Shown one piece after another: positions 57,374 to 64,000 of a DNA stretch of 64,000 nucleotides; within the stretch, counting starts at the first letter, position 1, and each line of letters opens with the position of its first letter. Under the pieces are notes generated by a model. The model saw only the letters and a program-made list of their open reading frames with translations. It made no database searches and had not been told where the DNA came from. The translations under genes were made by a program, and so were the position numbers. This stretch comes from Sphingomonas lenta (lineage in GTDB: Bacteria > Pseudomonadota > Alphaproteobacteria > Sphingomonadales > Sphingomonadaceae): assembly GCF_002288825.1 (NCBI RefSeq), contig NZ_NSLI01000004.1, positions 370,501-434,500 of the forward strand, read 5' to 3'.

Positions 57374-59743
57374 GTGAAAAATCAGCTTCCGCAGGCGTCC
57401 AAACCCCATCTCGTGCAGGCGCAGGTCCCCAGCGGAAGCCCGACCCTCCTCTGCCTCAGCCACCTCCGCTGGAACTTCGTCTTCCAGCGTCCCCAGCACC
57501 TGATGAGCCGCTTCGCGCAGACGCACCGCGTGCTGTTCTGGGAGGAGCCCGAGTATGATGCGTCCCTGACGGAACCGGAGGTCCGCGAGGAGGTGGACGC
57601 CAAGTCGGGCGTGATCCGCCTGACGCCCGTGCTTGAGAAGCCCGCGCGCTGGGAGCGCGAGCAGCTGCGCGACCTGCTCGACGCCTGGCTCGCCGCCAAC
57701 CCGTCCGAGGGGCCGCTGGTGCGCTGGTACTACACGCCGATGATGCTGCCGATCTCCGAGCATCTGGAGGCGGCCTGCACCGTGTACGACTGCATGGACG
57801 AGCTCGCCAATTTCAAGGGCGCGTCCAAGGAGCTGCTCGACCTCGAAGCGCGGCTGCTCCGCGTCGCCGACCTCGTCTTCACGGGCGGCGCCAGCCTGTA
57901 CGAGGCGAAGCGCGACCGGCATTCCGACGTCCACGCCTTTCCGTCGTCGGTCGACGTGGCGCATTTCGCCCGCGCGCGCGGCATCAAGACGGAGCCCGCC
58001 GACCAGGCCGGCATCGCCAAGCCCAAGCTCGGCTGGGCGGGCGTGGTCGATGAGCGCATGGACCTCGAGCTGCTCGCCGCGGTCGCCGACGCGCATCCCG
58101 AATGGTCGGTCGTCGTGATCGGCCCGGTGGTGAAGATCAGCGAGGACGACCTGCCGCGCCGCGCCAACCTCCATTACCTCGGCGGCCGCGACTACGCCGA
58201 CCTGCCCGCCTATATGAGCGGCTGGGACGTCGCGCTGATGCCGTTCGCGATCAACGACGCGACCAAGTTCATCAGCCCGACCAAGACGCCCGAGTACCTC
58301 GCCGCCGGCCGCCCCGTCGTCTCGACGCCGGTGACCGACGTGGTGCGTTCCTACGGCGAGCTCGACGCGGTCAAGATCGCCGACACGCCCGAGAGCTTCG
58401 TCCGCGCCTGCGAGGAGGCGATGGCGCTGTCCGCCGGCGACGACATGGCGTGGCTCGACCGGGCGGACGCCCAGCTCGCGCGCGGCTCCTGGGACCGCAC
58501 CTTCGCCGAGATGTCGACGCTGATTTCCGCCGAGATCGAGGAGCGCGGCCGCGTCGAGGCGGTGGTTTCGCCGACCGGCTGGCCCGACCAGGGCACGCAC
58601 TATGACGTGATGGTCGTCGGCGCGGGCTTCGCGGGCGCGGTGATGGCCGAGCGGCTGGCGTCGCAGTCGGGGCTTCGCGTGCTGGTCGTCGACCGCCGCC
58701 CGCACATCGCGGGCAACGCGTTCGACCATCTCGATCAGGCGGGCGTGCTGATCCACCAGTACGGGCCGCACATCTTCCACACCAACTCGGCCGACGTGTT
58801 CGATTATCTGTCGCAGTTCACCGAGTGGCGTCCGTACGAGCACCGCGTGCTCGCCGACATCGACGGCAAGCTCGTGCCCATGCCGATCAACCGCACGACG
58901 CTGAACGTCCTCTACGACCTCGATCTCAAGACCGACGAGGAGGCCGAGGCCTATCTGGAGAGCCGCGCGGAGCCGGTGGAGGTGATCAAGACGAGCGCGG
59001 ACGTCGTGATCTCCAAGGTCGGGCGCGAGCTCTACGAGACCTTCTTCCAGGGCTACACCCGCAAGCAGTGGGGCATGGACCCGTCGGAGCTCGACAAGTC
59101 GGTGACGAGCCGCGTGCCGACCCGCACCAACACCGACGACCGCTACTTCACCGACACGTTCCAGGCGATGCCGCTCCACGGCTTCACCAAGATGTTCGAG
59201 CGCATGCTCGACCATCCGAACATCGACGTACTTCTGGGCGTCGACTACCGCCAGGTTCGCGACGTGTACTCGCACGACCACCTGGTCTTCACAGGCCCGA
59301 TCGACGAATATTTCGGCTTCCGCTACGGCAAGCTGCCCTACCGCTCGCTCCGGTTCGTCCACGAGACGCACGACGTGGAGGTGTTCCAGCCCGTCGCGGT
59401 GGTGAACTATCCGCGCCAGGACATCCCCCACACGCGGATCACCGAGTACAAGTACCTGACCGGCCAGGTGCACCCGAAGACGAGCATCACCTACGAGATC
59501 CCGTCGGCGGAGGGCGACCCCTACTACCCGATCCCGCGCGACGAGAACCAGCAGCTGTTCAAGAAGTACGAAGCGCTTAGCGTGGCCGCGGGCGACGTGA
59601 CGTTCGTCGGGCGGCTGGCGACGTACCGGTATTATAATATGGACCAGGTGGTCGGGCAGGCGCTGGCGACGCATCGCAAGCTGGCGCCGAGCTTGTTGGG
59701 GAAGAAGGAAGCCACCGAGGGCAAGGCCGCGGTGGCGGCGTAA
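57374..59743 (+). CDS. glf: Glycosyltransferase fused to UDP-galactopyranose mutase
   Basis: A 789-residue fusion. The first about 400 residues resemble a GT-B glycosyltransferase, starting SHLRWNFVFQRPQHLMSRFA and ending with FISPTKTPEYLAAGRPVVSTP, the nucleotide-sugar loop. From residue 410 it is Glf: the FAD motif VMVVGAGFAGAVMAERL, GPHIFHTNSADVFDYL, QGYTRKQWGMDPSEL, and TRYYNMDQ-like end (YRYYNMDQVVGQ). Glf converts UDP-galactopyranose to UDP-galactofuranose, so the fusion could make and transfer galactofuranose. Start is GTG at 57374. The gene is preceded by an EcfG-like promoter and followed by SHR9. Confidence 0.92.
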   Translation: MKNQLPQASKPHLVQAQVPSGSPTLLCLSHLRWNFVFQRPQHLMSRFAQTHRVLFWEEPEYDASLTEPEVREEVDAKSGVIRLTPVLEKPARWEREQLRDLLDAWLAANPSEGPLVRWYYTPMMLPISEHLEAACTVYDCMDELANFKGASKELLDLEARLLRVADLVFTGGASLYEAKRDRHSDVHAFPSSVDVAHFARARGIKTEPADQAGIAKPKLGWAGVVDERMDLELLAAVADAHPEWSVVVIGPVVKISEDDLPRRANLHYLGGRDYADLPAYMSGWDVALMPFAINDATKFISPTKTPEYLAAGRPVVSTPVTDVVRSYGELDAVKIADTPESFVRACEEAMALSAGDDMAWLDRADAQLARGSWDRTFAEMSTLISAEIEERGRVEAVVSPTGWPDQGTHYDVMVVGAGFAGAVMAERLASQSGLRVLVVDRRPHIAGNAFDHLDQAGVLIHQYGPHIFHTNSADVFDYLSQFTEWRPYEHRVLADIDGKLVPMPINRTTLNVLYDLDLKTDEEAEAYLESRAEPVEVIKTSADVVISKVGRELYETFFQGYTRKQWGMDPSELDKSVTSRVPTRTNTDDRYFTDTFQAMPLHGFTKMFERMLDHPNIDVLLGVDYRQVRDVYSHDHLVFTGPIDEYFGFRYGKLPYRSLRFVHETHDVEVFQPVAVVNYPRQDIPHTRITEYKYLTGQVHPKTSITYEIPSAEGDPYYPIPRDENQQLFKKYEALSVAAGDVTFVGRLATYRYYNMDQVVGQALATHRKLAPSLLGKKEATEGKAAVAA

Positions 59744-59852
59744 GGCGCAGGGGGCACGCGGCCAGCGCGAGCTGGCCGCGAGACGCCCAATCCTGGCCGG
59801 CGAGCGGGCGAGGCGAACTCGCCCGACTCGTCCGACGACGCGGCTTTGCCGC
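59744..59852 (-). repeat. SHR9, modular multi-hairpin repeat after glf (reverse orientation)
   Basis: Tail GGCGCAGG at 59744-59751, hairpin 3 at 59757-59780 (CGCGGCCAGC/GCTGGCCGCG), core TGGCCGG, hairpin 2 at 59805-59825 (CGGGCGAG/CTCGCCCG), linker GTCCGACGAC at 59830-59839, hairpin 1 at 59840-59852 (GCGGC/GCCGC, identical to SHR7). It starts directly after the stop codon. Confidence 0.72.
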
Positions 59853-59890
59853 GGCGCTGCCTCCCGCCTGTCCTAACCTCCAATCCGTCC

Positions 59891-59919
59891 CGTCATGCCG
59901 GACTTGATCCGGCATGACG
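59891..59919. repeat. Left half-copy of the repeat at 5386-5482
   Basis: CGTCATGCCGGA, CTTGA, TCCGGCATGACG: a perfect 12-bp hairpin. Confidence 0.7.
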
Positions 59920-59952
59920 CTTCTTCTGCTCGCGAGAGCGGTTCGCCTAAAC

Positions 59953-59976
59953 GTCCGCTATGGGTGGGAAGCGGAC
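59953..59976 (-). repeat. GTCCGC palindrome, 3' boundary of the second orphan-gene cassette
   Basis: GTCCGCTATGGGTGGGAAGC then GGAC. GTCCGC/GCGGAC pair. It lies ten bases after the orphan gene stop. Confidence 0.65.
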
Positions 59977-59985
59977 GTTGCCGCG

Positions 59986-60555
59986 CTATCGCTGCCACGT
60001 TCGCAACGCTGAGACTGCCTCGTCGTAGCGACGTGCAAGCTGGGGTAGCTCATCAGCGTTCAAGCCGATGGTGAGAGCAAGATCATCGGCAGGCAACGTT
60101 GCGTGACATACACCGGGATGACCTGCCATCTCCATGGCAAAGCAACTAACGAATGGAGCAGGCGAACCCGAAGGCGTTTCGGGGCTATACGTCCAGAATG
60201 TTTCGTTGCCGCGTCTAACCCAAGGACGGCCTCTCCATTCCACTCGTTGCAGCCCGCAGATCGTGGAGTTTACGTGTGCCTGGGTTCCTTTTGCTCTGGC
60301 GCAGATTGTGGCCCGCTCTTGCACTTGGACATTGCGCTGCTCTGTCCGGGGCGCGTCCGGGTTGAGAATGAAGATAAAGCCCTCGTCCTTCGAAGGCGGC
60401 AAGAGAAACGGATAGCTGCTCTTCGCAATCAGGTTTCCGTCAGGCACCCGATACACATGGGTACCAACCCGCTGGGCATCGCTGCAGCCCGCAAGCAAGA
60501 GAGCAGCCGAGACTACTGCGACACCATAGAGCGGACGGGGTTGTGTGACCTCCAT
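59986..60555 (-). CDS. Lipoprotein orphan in a low-GC cassette
   Basis: A 189-residue protein with a lipobox (LLLAGC, Cys24). The mature part has AKSSYPFLLPPSKDEGF, RNVQVQERATICARAKG and two further Cys-containing segments, ICGLQRVEWRG and CFAMEMAGHPGVCH, hence four or more cysteines that could form disulfides. I do not recognise a family. Composition is poorer in GC than the surroundings. The GTCCGC palindrome is found 27 bases before the start and ten bases after the stop, in the same orientation, as for the orphan gene near 20 kb. Confidence 0.75.
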   Translation of the reverse strand: MEVTQPRPLYGVAVVSAALLLAGCSDAQRVGTHVYRVPDGNLIAKSSYPFLLPPSKDEGFIFILNPDAPRTEQRNVQVQERATICARAKGTQAHVNSTICGLQRVEWRGRPWVRRGNETFWTYSPETPSGSPAPFVSCFAMEMAGHPGVCHATLPADDLALTIGLNADELPQLARRYDEAVSALRTWQR

Positions 60556-60582
60556 GCCGGGAGACTGCCGCCTGAGACGAAT

Positions 60583-60606
60583 GTCCGCAATGGGTCGAAA
60601 GCGGAC
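60583..60606 (-). repeat. GTCCGC palindrome, 5' boundary of the second orphan-gene cassette
   Basis: Plus strand: GTCCGCAATGGGTCGAAAGC then GGAC. On the gene's strand it reads GTCCGCTTTCGACCCATTGC then GGAC, one base from the 5' copy at 19821. Confidence 0.7.
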
Positions 60607-60683
60607 ATGCCGAAAACCGCTGTCCTACAAGCCCGCGCGTCGATAGCGTCCCGAGTCGCTCTTTCTCATCGTCAGCCCCAAAC

Positions 60684-60789
60684 TCGTCATCCCAGCGCAG
60701 CCGCAGGCGGGCGTAGCCCAACCTGGGATCGCGCTGTTCGGACCGGGTGCGCTCTCGGCTCGCGACCCCAGCTTGCGCTGGGGTGACGA
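60684..60789. repeat. Long palindromic repeat with two hairpin arms
   Basis: ATCCCAG at 60689-60695 pairs with CTGGGAT at 60723-60729, and ACCCCAGC/GCTGGGGT (60765-60784) forms a hairpin around TTGC. The ends TCGTCA and TGACGA are inverted, like the repeat at 5386-5482 but with other stems. Confidence 0.55.
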
Positions 60790-60940
60790 ACGGATGGACG
60801 TGCGTCCAGTTGCGTCAACTTCAACGGCGCGGTAAAAAGCCGCCCGTTCAGCTACTTAGCATCACCCGGTTCCGCGCTCCGCCCCGAAAAGCTCGCACAA
60901 CACGCGTTTCGGCGTCAAAGTCGTCAAACTCACCCCTGAA

Positions 60941-60960
60941 AACGGCGGAAAACCGCCGTT
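60941..60960. repeat. Perfect 8-bp hairpin
   Basis: AACGGCGG, AAAA, CCGCCGTT. It is isolated in the gap before the DUF188 gene; a role as a terminator for that gene is possible but it lies about 80 bases after its stop. Confidence 0.5.
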
Positions 60961-61011
60961 CACGACTTGCGCTCCGCGCCGAACGCGTCAACCACGCTCA
61001 GGCGTTCCTGC

Positions 61012-61030
61012 AGTGTACTTTAGTGTACTT
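61012..61030. repeat. Tandem AGTGTACTT
   Basis: AGTGTACTT occurs twice with one T between, ten bases before the end of the DUF188 gene. GTAC is self-complementary, so each copy could bind a dimeric protein; no binding protein is implied. Confidence 0.45.
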
Positions 61031-61039
61031 CCAGCGCCG

Positions 61040-61528
61040 CTATGCCCGCCCCAACCGCACCAGCAGCTCGTCCAACGCCTGCAGGAACCGCGACCGGTCC
61101 GCCTTCCCGAACGGCGGCGGGCCGCCCACCACGTCGCCGCCGGCGCGGAGGTCGGCCATGATCGCGCGGGTGGCGACCGCGGCGCCGATCGAGCTCGTCG
61201 TGAACGGCTTGCCCGTGGGCGCGAGCGCGGCCGCGCCCGCCTTCAGCACGCGGTCGGCGAGCAGGATGTCGGCGGTGACCACCACCGCGCCGGGAGCAGC
61301 GGCTTCCGCGATCCAGTCGTCGGCCGCGTCGAACGCGTCGCCCACGACGACGCGCGACACCAGCGGGTGGTCGGGGACGCGGAGCCGCTGGTTGCTGACG
61401 ACCGTGACTGGCACGCCGTGCCGCCACGCGACGCGGTAGACCTCGTCCTTCACCGGGCAGGCGTCCGCGTCGACCAGGACGCGCCGGCCCAGAGCCGATG
61501 CCGCCGGGCTCGCGCCCGGTGGGCTCAC
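61040..61528 (-). CDS. YaiI/YqxD (DUF188) family protein
   Basis: A 162-residue protein with the DUF188 signature: RVLVDADACPVKDEVYRVA near residues 16-35, VSNQRL, DDWIAEAAAPGAVVVTADILLA and a C-terminal RSRFLQALDELLVR. The fold is PIN-like, with acidic residues that could bind a metal, but an activity is not established. The GTG at 61528 overlaps the helicase stop by four bases (GTGA), so it is the second gene of that operon. Codon use is like the neighbours. Confidence 0.87.
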   Translation of the reverse strand: MSPPGASPAASALGRRVLVDADACPVKDEVYRVAWRHGVPVTVVSNQRLRVPDHPLVSRVVVGDAFDAADDWIAEAAAPGAVVVTADILLADRVLKAGAAALAPTGKPFTTSSIGAAVATRAIMADLRAGGDVVGGPPPFGKADRSRFLQALDELLVRLGRA

Positions 61529-63231
61529 CGCGGACGGCCCTGGCGTGGGCCGCGGGGACCGTTCGGACGCGCGTGCGTCGGGCGTGCGCGATGCGGCGGT
61601 CGCTGCGCCGGGCCGCCGCGCGGGGGCCCGCCGGGGCCGGCATCCATCGGCTCGATCGCGATGCCGTCCTCCGCGGAGCCCGCCGTGCGGGTGAGCGCGT
61701 GCGCGAACTTCGCCGCCACGTCGCCGCGCACCTCGACTGCCGTCTCGTTCGGACCGATGCGGATCGCGCCGATGGCGTCCTTGGTGATGTGCCCGCGGCG
61801 GCACAGCAGGGGGAGCAGCCAGCGCGGATCGGCGTTCTGGCGGCGGCCCACGTCGAGGCGGAACCAGGCCGACGGGCCGAAATCCCCATTCTGTATTTCT
61901 GGGCGCGGCGGTCGACGCTCGGCGCGCTGCTCCGCCGCGATCAGCTCTTCGGGCGCGGGCAGACTCGCCCGCATCGTGTGGACGAGCGCGGCAGCGATGT
62001 CCTCGGGCGACCGCTCGGCCAAGAGCTTGGCGGCGAGGTCGCGGTCTTCCTCGTCCACCTCTTGCGGCTGGAGCAGCCTCGCCAGCAGCCGCTCGCGGTC
62101 GGCGGCGCGGATCAGCTCGGGCGAGGGAGGCTGGATCCACTCGGCCTGGATGCGCGCGCCCCGCAGCATGCCGTCGACGCGGCGGCGGCGCGGATAGGGG
62201 ACGATGATCACCGCCGTGCCCTTCGATCCCGCGCGGCCCGTGCGGCCGGAGCGGTGCTGGAGCACCTCGGCGTCGCGCGGCACCTCGACGTGGACCACGA
62301 GGCTGAGGCCCGGCAGGTCGATGCCGCGCGCCGCCACGTCGGTCGCGACGCACACGCGCGCGCGGCCGTCGCGAAGTGCGGCGAGCGCGTTGTTTCGCTC
62401 CGACTGGCTGTGCTCGCCCGACAGCGCCACCGCCGCGAAGCCGCGCTCGACGAGGCTGGCGTGCAGGTGGCGGACGTTGTCGCGCGTGGCGCAGAACAGG
62501 ATCGCCGTCTCCGCCTCGTGCAGGCGCAGCAGGTTGACGACGACGTTCTCGATGTCGGCGGGCGCGACTGCCACCGCCTGATAGGCGATGTCGGCGTGGC
62601 CGGCGGTGTCGGACACGGTCGCGATGCGGTGCGCGTCGCGCTGATAGGTGCGGGCGAGCGCCACGATCGGCTTGGGCAGCGTGGCGGAGAAGAGCAGGGT
62701 GCGCCGCGTCTCGGGCGTCGCGTCGAGGATTTCCTCCAGGTCTTCGCGGAAGCCCATGTCGAGCATCTCGTCGGCCTCGTCGAGGACGACGGCGCGCAGG
62801 GCGGAGAGGTCGAGGCTGCCGCGCTCCAGATGGTCGCGCAGGCGGCCGGGGGTGCCGACGACGATGTGTGCACCGTAGGAGAGGTTCCGCCGCTCGCGCG
62901 CGGCGTCCATGCCGCCCACGCAGGTGACGACGCGGCCGCGCTCGTAAAGCCAGCCCAGCTCCTTGGCGACCTGCAGCGCCAGCTCGCGCGTCGGCGCGAT
63001 GGCGAGCGCGAGCGGCGCGGTGGGCTGGGGCAGCGCGCCGTCGGCGAGCAGCTCGTCGGCGATGGCGAGGCCGAAGGCGACGGTCTTGCCCGACCCCGTC
63101 TGCGCGGAGACGAGCAGGTCGCGCCCGCGCGCCTCCTCGGCGAGCACGGCGGCCTGAACGGGGGTGGGATCGGCGTAACCGCGCGCGGACAGCGCCGCGG
63201 CGAGCGGTTCGGGTAGGGTCGGAAATGTCAT
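61525..63231 (-). CDS. DEAD-box ATP-dependent RNA helicase
   Basis: A 568-residue helicase that unwinds RNA or remodels ribonucleoprotein. Motifs: Q-motif segment (ADPTPVQAAVL), Walker A AQTGSGKT, VGTPGRL, DEAD in VVLDEADEMLDMG, SATLP, RGIDLP and HRSGRTGRAGSKG. The C-terminal part (about 440-568) contains a DbpA-like RNA-binding domain (WRLLPLLCRRGHITKDAIGAIRI-like stretch at 480-500) and a basic Arg/Pro-rich tail. The ATG at 63231 lacks a strong ribosome site; a GTG at 63243 is an alternative. CsdA/DbpA branch is likely. Confidence 0.9.
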   Translation of the reverse strand: MTFPTLPEPLAAALSARGYADPTPVQAAVLAEEARGRDLLVSAQTGSGKTVAFGLAIADELLADGALPQPTAPLALAIAPTRELALQVAKELGWLYERGRVVTCVGGMDAARERRNLSYGAHIVVGTPGRLRDHLERGSLDLSALRAVVLDEADEMLDMGFREDLEEILDATPETRRTLLFSATLPKPIVALARTYQRDAHRIATVSDTAGHADIAYQAVAVAPADIENVVVNLLRLHEAETAILFCATRDNVRHLHASLVERGFAAVALSGEHSQSERNNALAALRDGRARVCVATDVAARGIDLPGLSLVVHVEVPRDAEVLQHRSGRTGRAGSKGTAVIIVPYPRRRRVDGMLRGARIQAEWIQPPSPELIRAADRERLLARLLQPQEVDEEDRDLAAKLLAERSPEDIAAALVHTMRASLPAPEELIAAEQRAERRPPRPEIQNGDFGPSAWFRLDVGRRQNADPRWLLPLLCRRGHITKDAIGAIRIGPNETAVEVRGDVAAKFAHALTRTAGSAEDGIAIEPMDAGPGGPPRGGPAQRPPHRARPTHARPNGPRGPRQGRPR

Positions 63232-63330
63232 GAGCGCTGCCACATGGCGTCTGACGGGCTCCGGGGCAAGGAGGTTGCGACCGATCGTGAACCGCTTGAC
63301 GCAGGTTACGACTCCGGCCCAAGGGCGCGC

Positions 63331-63984
63331 ATGGTCCGCACCCTCACCGACCCGCACGGCATGAAGCGCCGGGGCGTCCTGTTCGTGCTCTCCTCGCCGA
63401 GCGGCGCCGGCAAGTCGACGATCGCGCGTAAGCTGCTCGCCGCCGAGCCCGAGCTGGGCCTGTCCGTGTCCGCGACCACGCGGCCGATGCGCCCGGGTGA
63501 GGAGAACGGGCGCGACTACCACTTCGTCGACCTGGACGAGTTCCGCCGCATGGTCGCCGACCACGAGTTCCTGGAATGGGCGCACGTGTTCGGCCACCGC
63601 TACGGCACGCCGCGCGCGCCCGTGGACGCGATGCTCAAGTCCGGCCGCGACGTGCTGTTCGACATCGACTGGCAGGGCGCGCAGCAGCTCCACCAGATCG
63701 CGGGCGGCGACGTGGTGCGCGTGTTCATCCTGCCGCCATCGATGGAGGAGCTGCACGAACGGCTCCAGCGTCGCGCCACCGACAGCCAGGAAGTGATCAG
63801 CGGCCGCATGAGCCGCGCCGCGACCGAGGTCAGCCACTGGGACGGGTACGACTACGTCCTCGTCAACGACGACGTGGAGCGCTGCTTCGAGAACGTCCGC
63901 ACCATCCTCCACGCCGAGCGGCTGAAGCGCTCGCGGCAGACGGGGCTGATCGGGTTTATCAGAAAACTAACTACGAAGTCCTGA
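63331..63984 (+). CDS. gmk: Guanylate kinase
   Basis: A 217-residue enzyme that phosphorylates GMP to GDP. The P-loop is SSPSGAGKST, followed by VSATTRPMRPGE, DYHFVD, ATEVSHWDGYDYVLVNDD, and RRATDSQEVISGRM. ATG 63331 (AAGG six bases before) is chosen; an ATG at 63361 would also retain the core, and the upstream frame has no similarity. It is divergent from the helicase gene. The last visible bases of the window (63985-64000) hold nothing. Confidence 0.96.
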   Translation: MVRTLTDPHGMKRRGVLFVLSSPSGAGKSTIARKLLAAEPELGLSVSATTRPMRPGEENGRDYHFVDLDEFRRMVADHEFLEWAHVFGHRYGTPRAPVDAMLKSGRDVLFDIDWQGAQQLHQIAGGDVVRVFILPPSMEELHERLQRRATDSQEVISGRMSRAATEVSHWDGYDYVLVNDDVERCFENVRTILHAERLKRSRQTGLIGFIRKLTTKS

Positions 63985-64000
63985 CCGCGCCCGCAGCGGT

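Larger units (their letters stand above)
60556..61039. other. 484-base intergenic region without a gene
   Basis: It contains the upstream GTCCGC palindrome (60583-60606), a repeat closed by CATCCCAG/CTGGGATG-like arms (60684-60789), a small hairpin TGGACG/CGTCCA at 60795-60808, a perfect AACGGCGG/CCGCCGTT hairpin and a tandem AGTGTACTT. No frame with a ribosome site is seen; promoters on either side may lie here. Confidence 0.55.

Noticed and set aside
57347..59674. Minus-strand open frame of 775 codons opposite the glycosyltransferase-mutase fusion
   Set aside because: Shadow of the fusion gene; the sense frame has FAD and sugar-nucleotide motifs.

Overview
The window looks like a chromosomal piece of a high-GC alphaproteobacterium, most likely a sphingomonad (Sphingomonas or a close relative). 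The reasons are the uniformly GC-rich codon use, two large TonB-dependent receptors with the plug start VVVTGSR or VVVTATL, a DUF2093 protein, a cyclase-acnA gene string, hflK-hflC-degP in order, an EcfG-like promoter, and many GTGA/ATGA stop-start overlaps. I see no rRNA, tRNA, CRISPR array, insertion sequence or prophage, so most of the window is core chromosome with a few accessory patches.

Layout. 0-5.4 kb: membrane and periplasm protein quality control (hflK, hflC, degP) beside the Fe-S carrier gene mrp. 5.5-11 kb: a CoA-binding protein, an amino acid permease, and a minus-strand overlapping string acnA, small membrane protein, cyclase. 11.2-14.5 kb: a vapBC toxin-antitoxin pair, a three-gene overlapping operon (DUF2269, saccharopine-dehydrogenase-like, DUF393) and an HTH protein. 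14.6-22.7 kb: a TonB receptor, an exported Gfo/Idh/MocA oxidoreductase, an S41 lipoprotein protease, a low-GC orphan gene and a Tat-exported molybdopterin subunit. 22.7-30.7 kb: hemH, a phaB-type reductase, a TonB-family protein, envelope proteins (glycine zipper, OmpA), rpmB, tadA and a CBS-domain membrane protein. 30.8-42.8 kb: an AraC regulator, an HhH protein, purD and xseA with overlapping divergent starts, a short M23 operon, a second TonB receptor, clpB. 43-51.7 kb: a penicillin-acylase-type hydrolase, a large M16 peptidase, and a TPR sensor kinase with a stand-alone receiver. 51.8-59.7 kb: an S8 autotransporter protease with a repeat-rich passenger, then two divergent fusion genes for surface sugars (GH1 plus RfbD-like; glycosyltransferase plus UDP-galactopyranose mutase). 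59.7-64 kb: a low-GC lipoprotein orphan, a repeat-filled gap, a DUF188 protein, a DEAD-box helicase and gmk.

The most unusual signal is non-coding. Nine intergenic blocks (named SHR1-SHR9 here) share one design: three or four hairpins whose stems differ almost completely between copies yet stay self-complementary, joined by conserved single-stranded linkers (GTCGTCGG or GACGTCGAAC, then CCGGCCGG, then CACCGGCT, then GCGCCTGCGCC). Conservation is thus the reverse of a normal hairpin family. Eight of the nine lie at or across a stop codon. I do not recognise a named family. A second system is a 24-base GTCCGC...GCGGAC palindrome that flanks, in the same orientation, each of two low-GC orphan genes coding exported proteins, like a cassette boundary. 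Smaller oddities are a 23-base palindrome inside the HhH gene and a 14-residue SSRIRAF repeat in the S8 protease.

Start codons were chosen by Shine-Dalgarno spacing, stop-start overlap and signal peptides. All family names come from reading motifs; no database search was possible.
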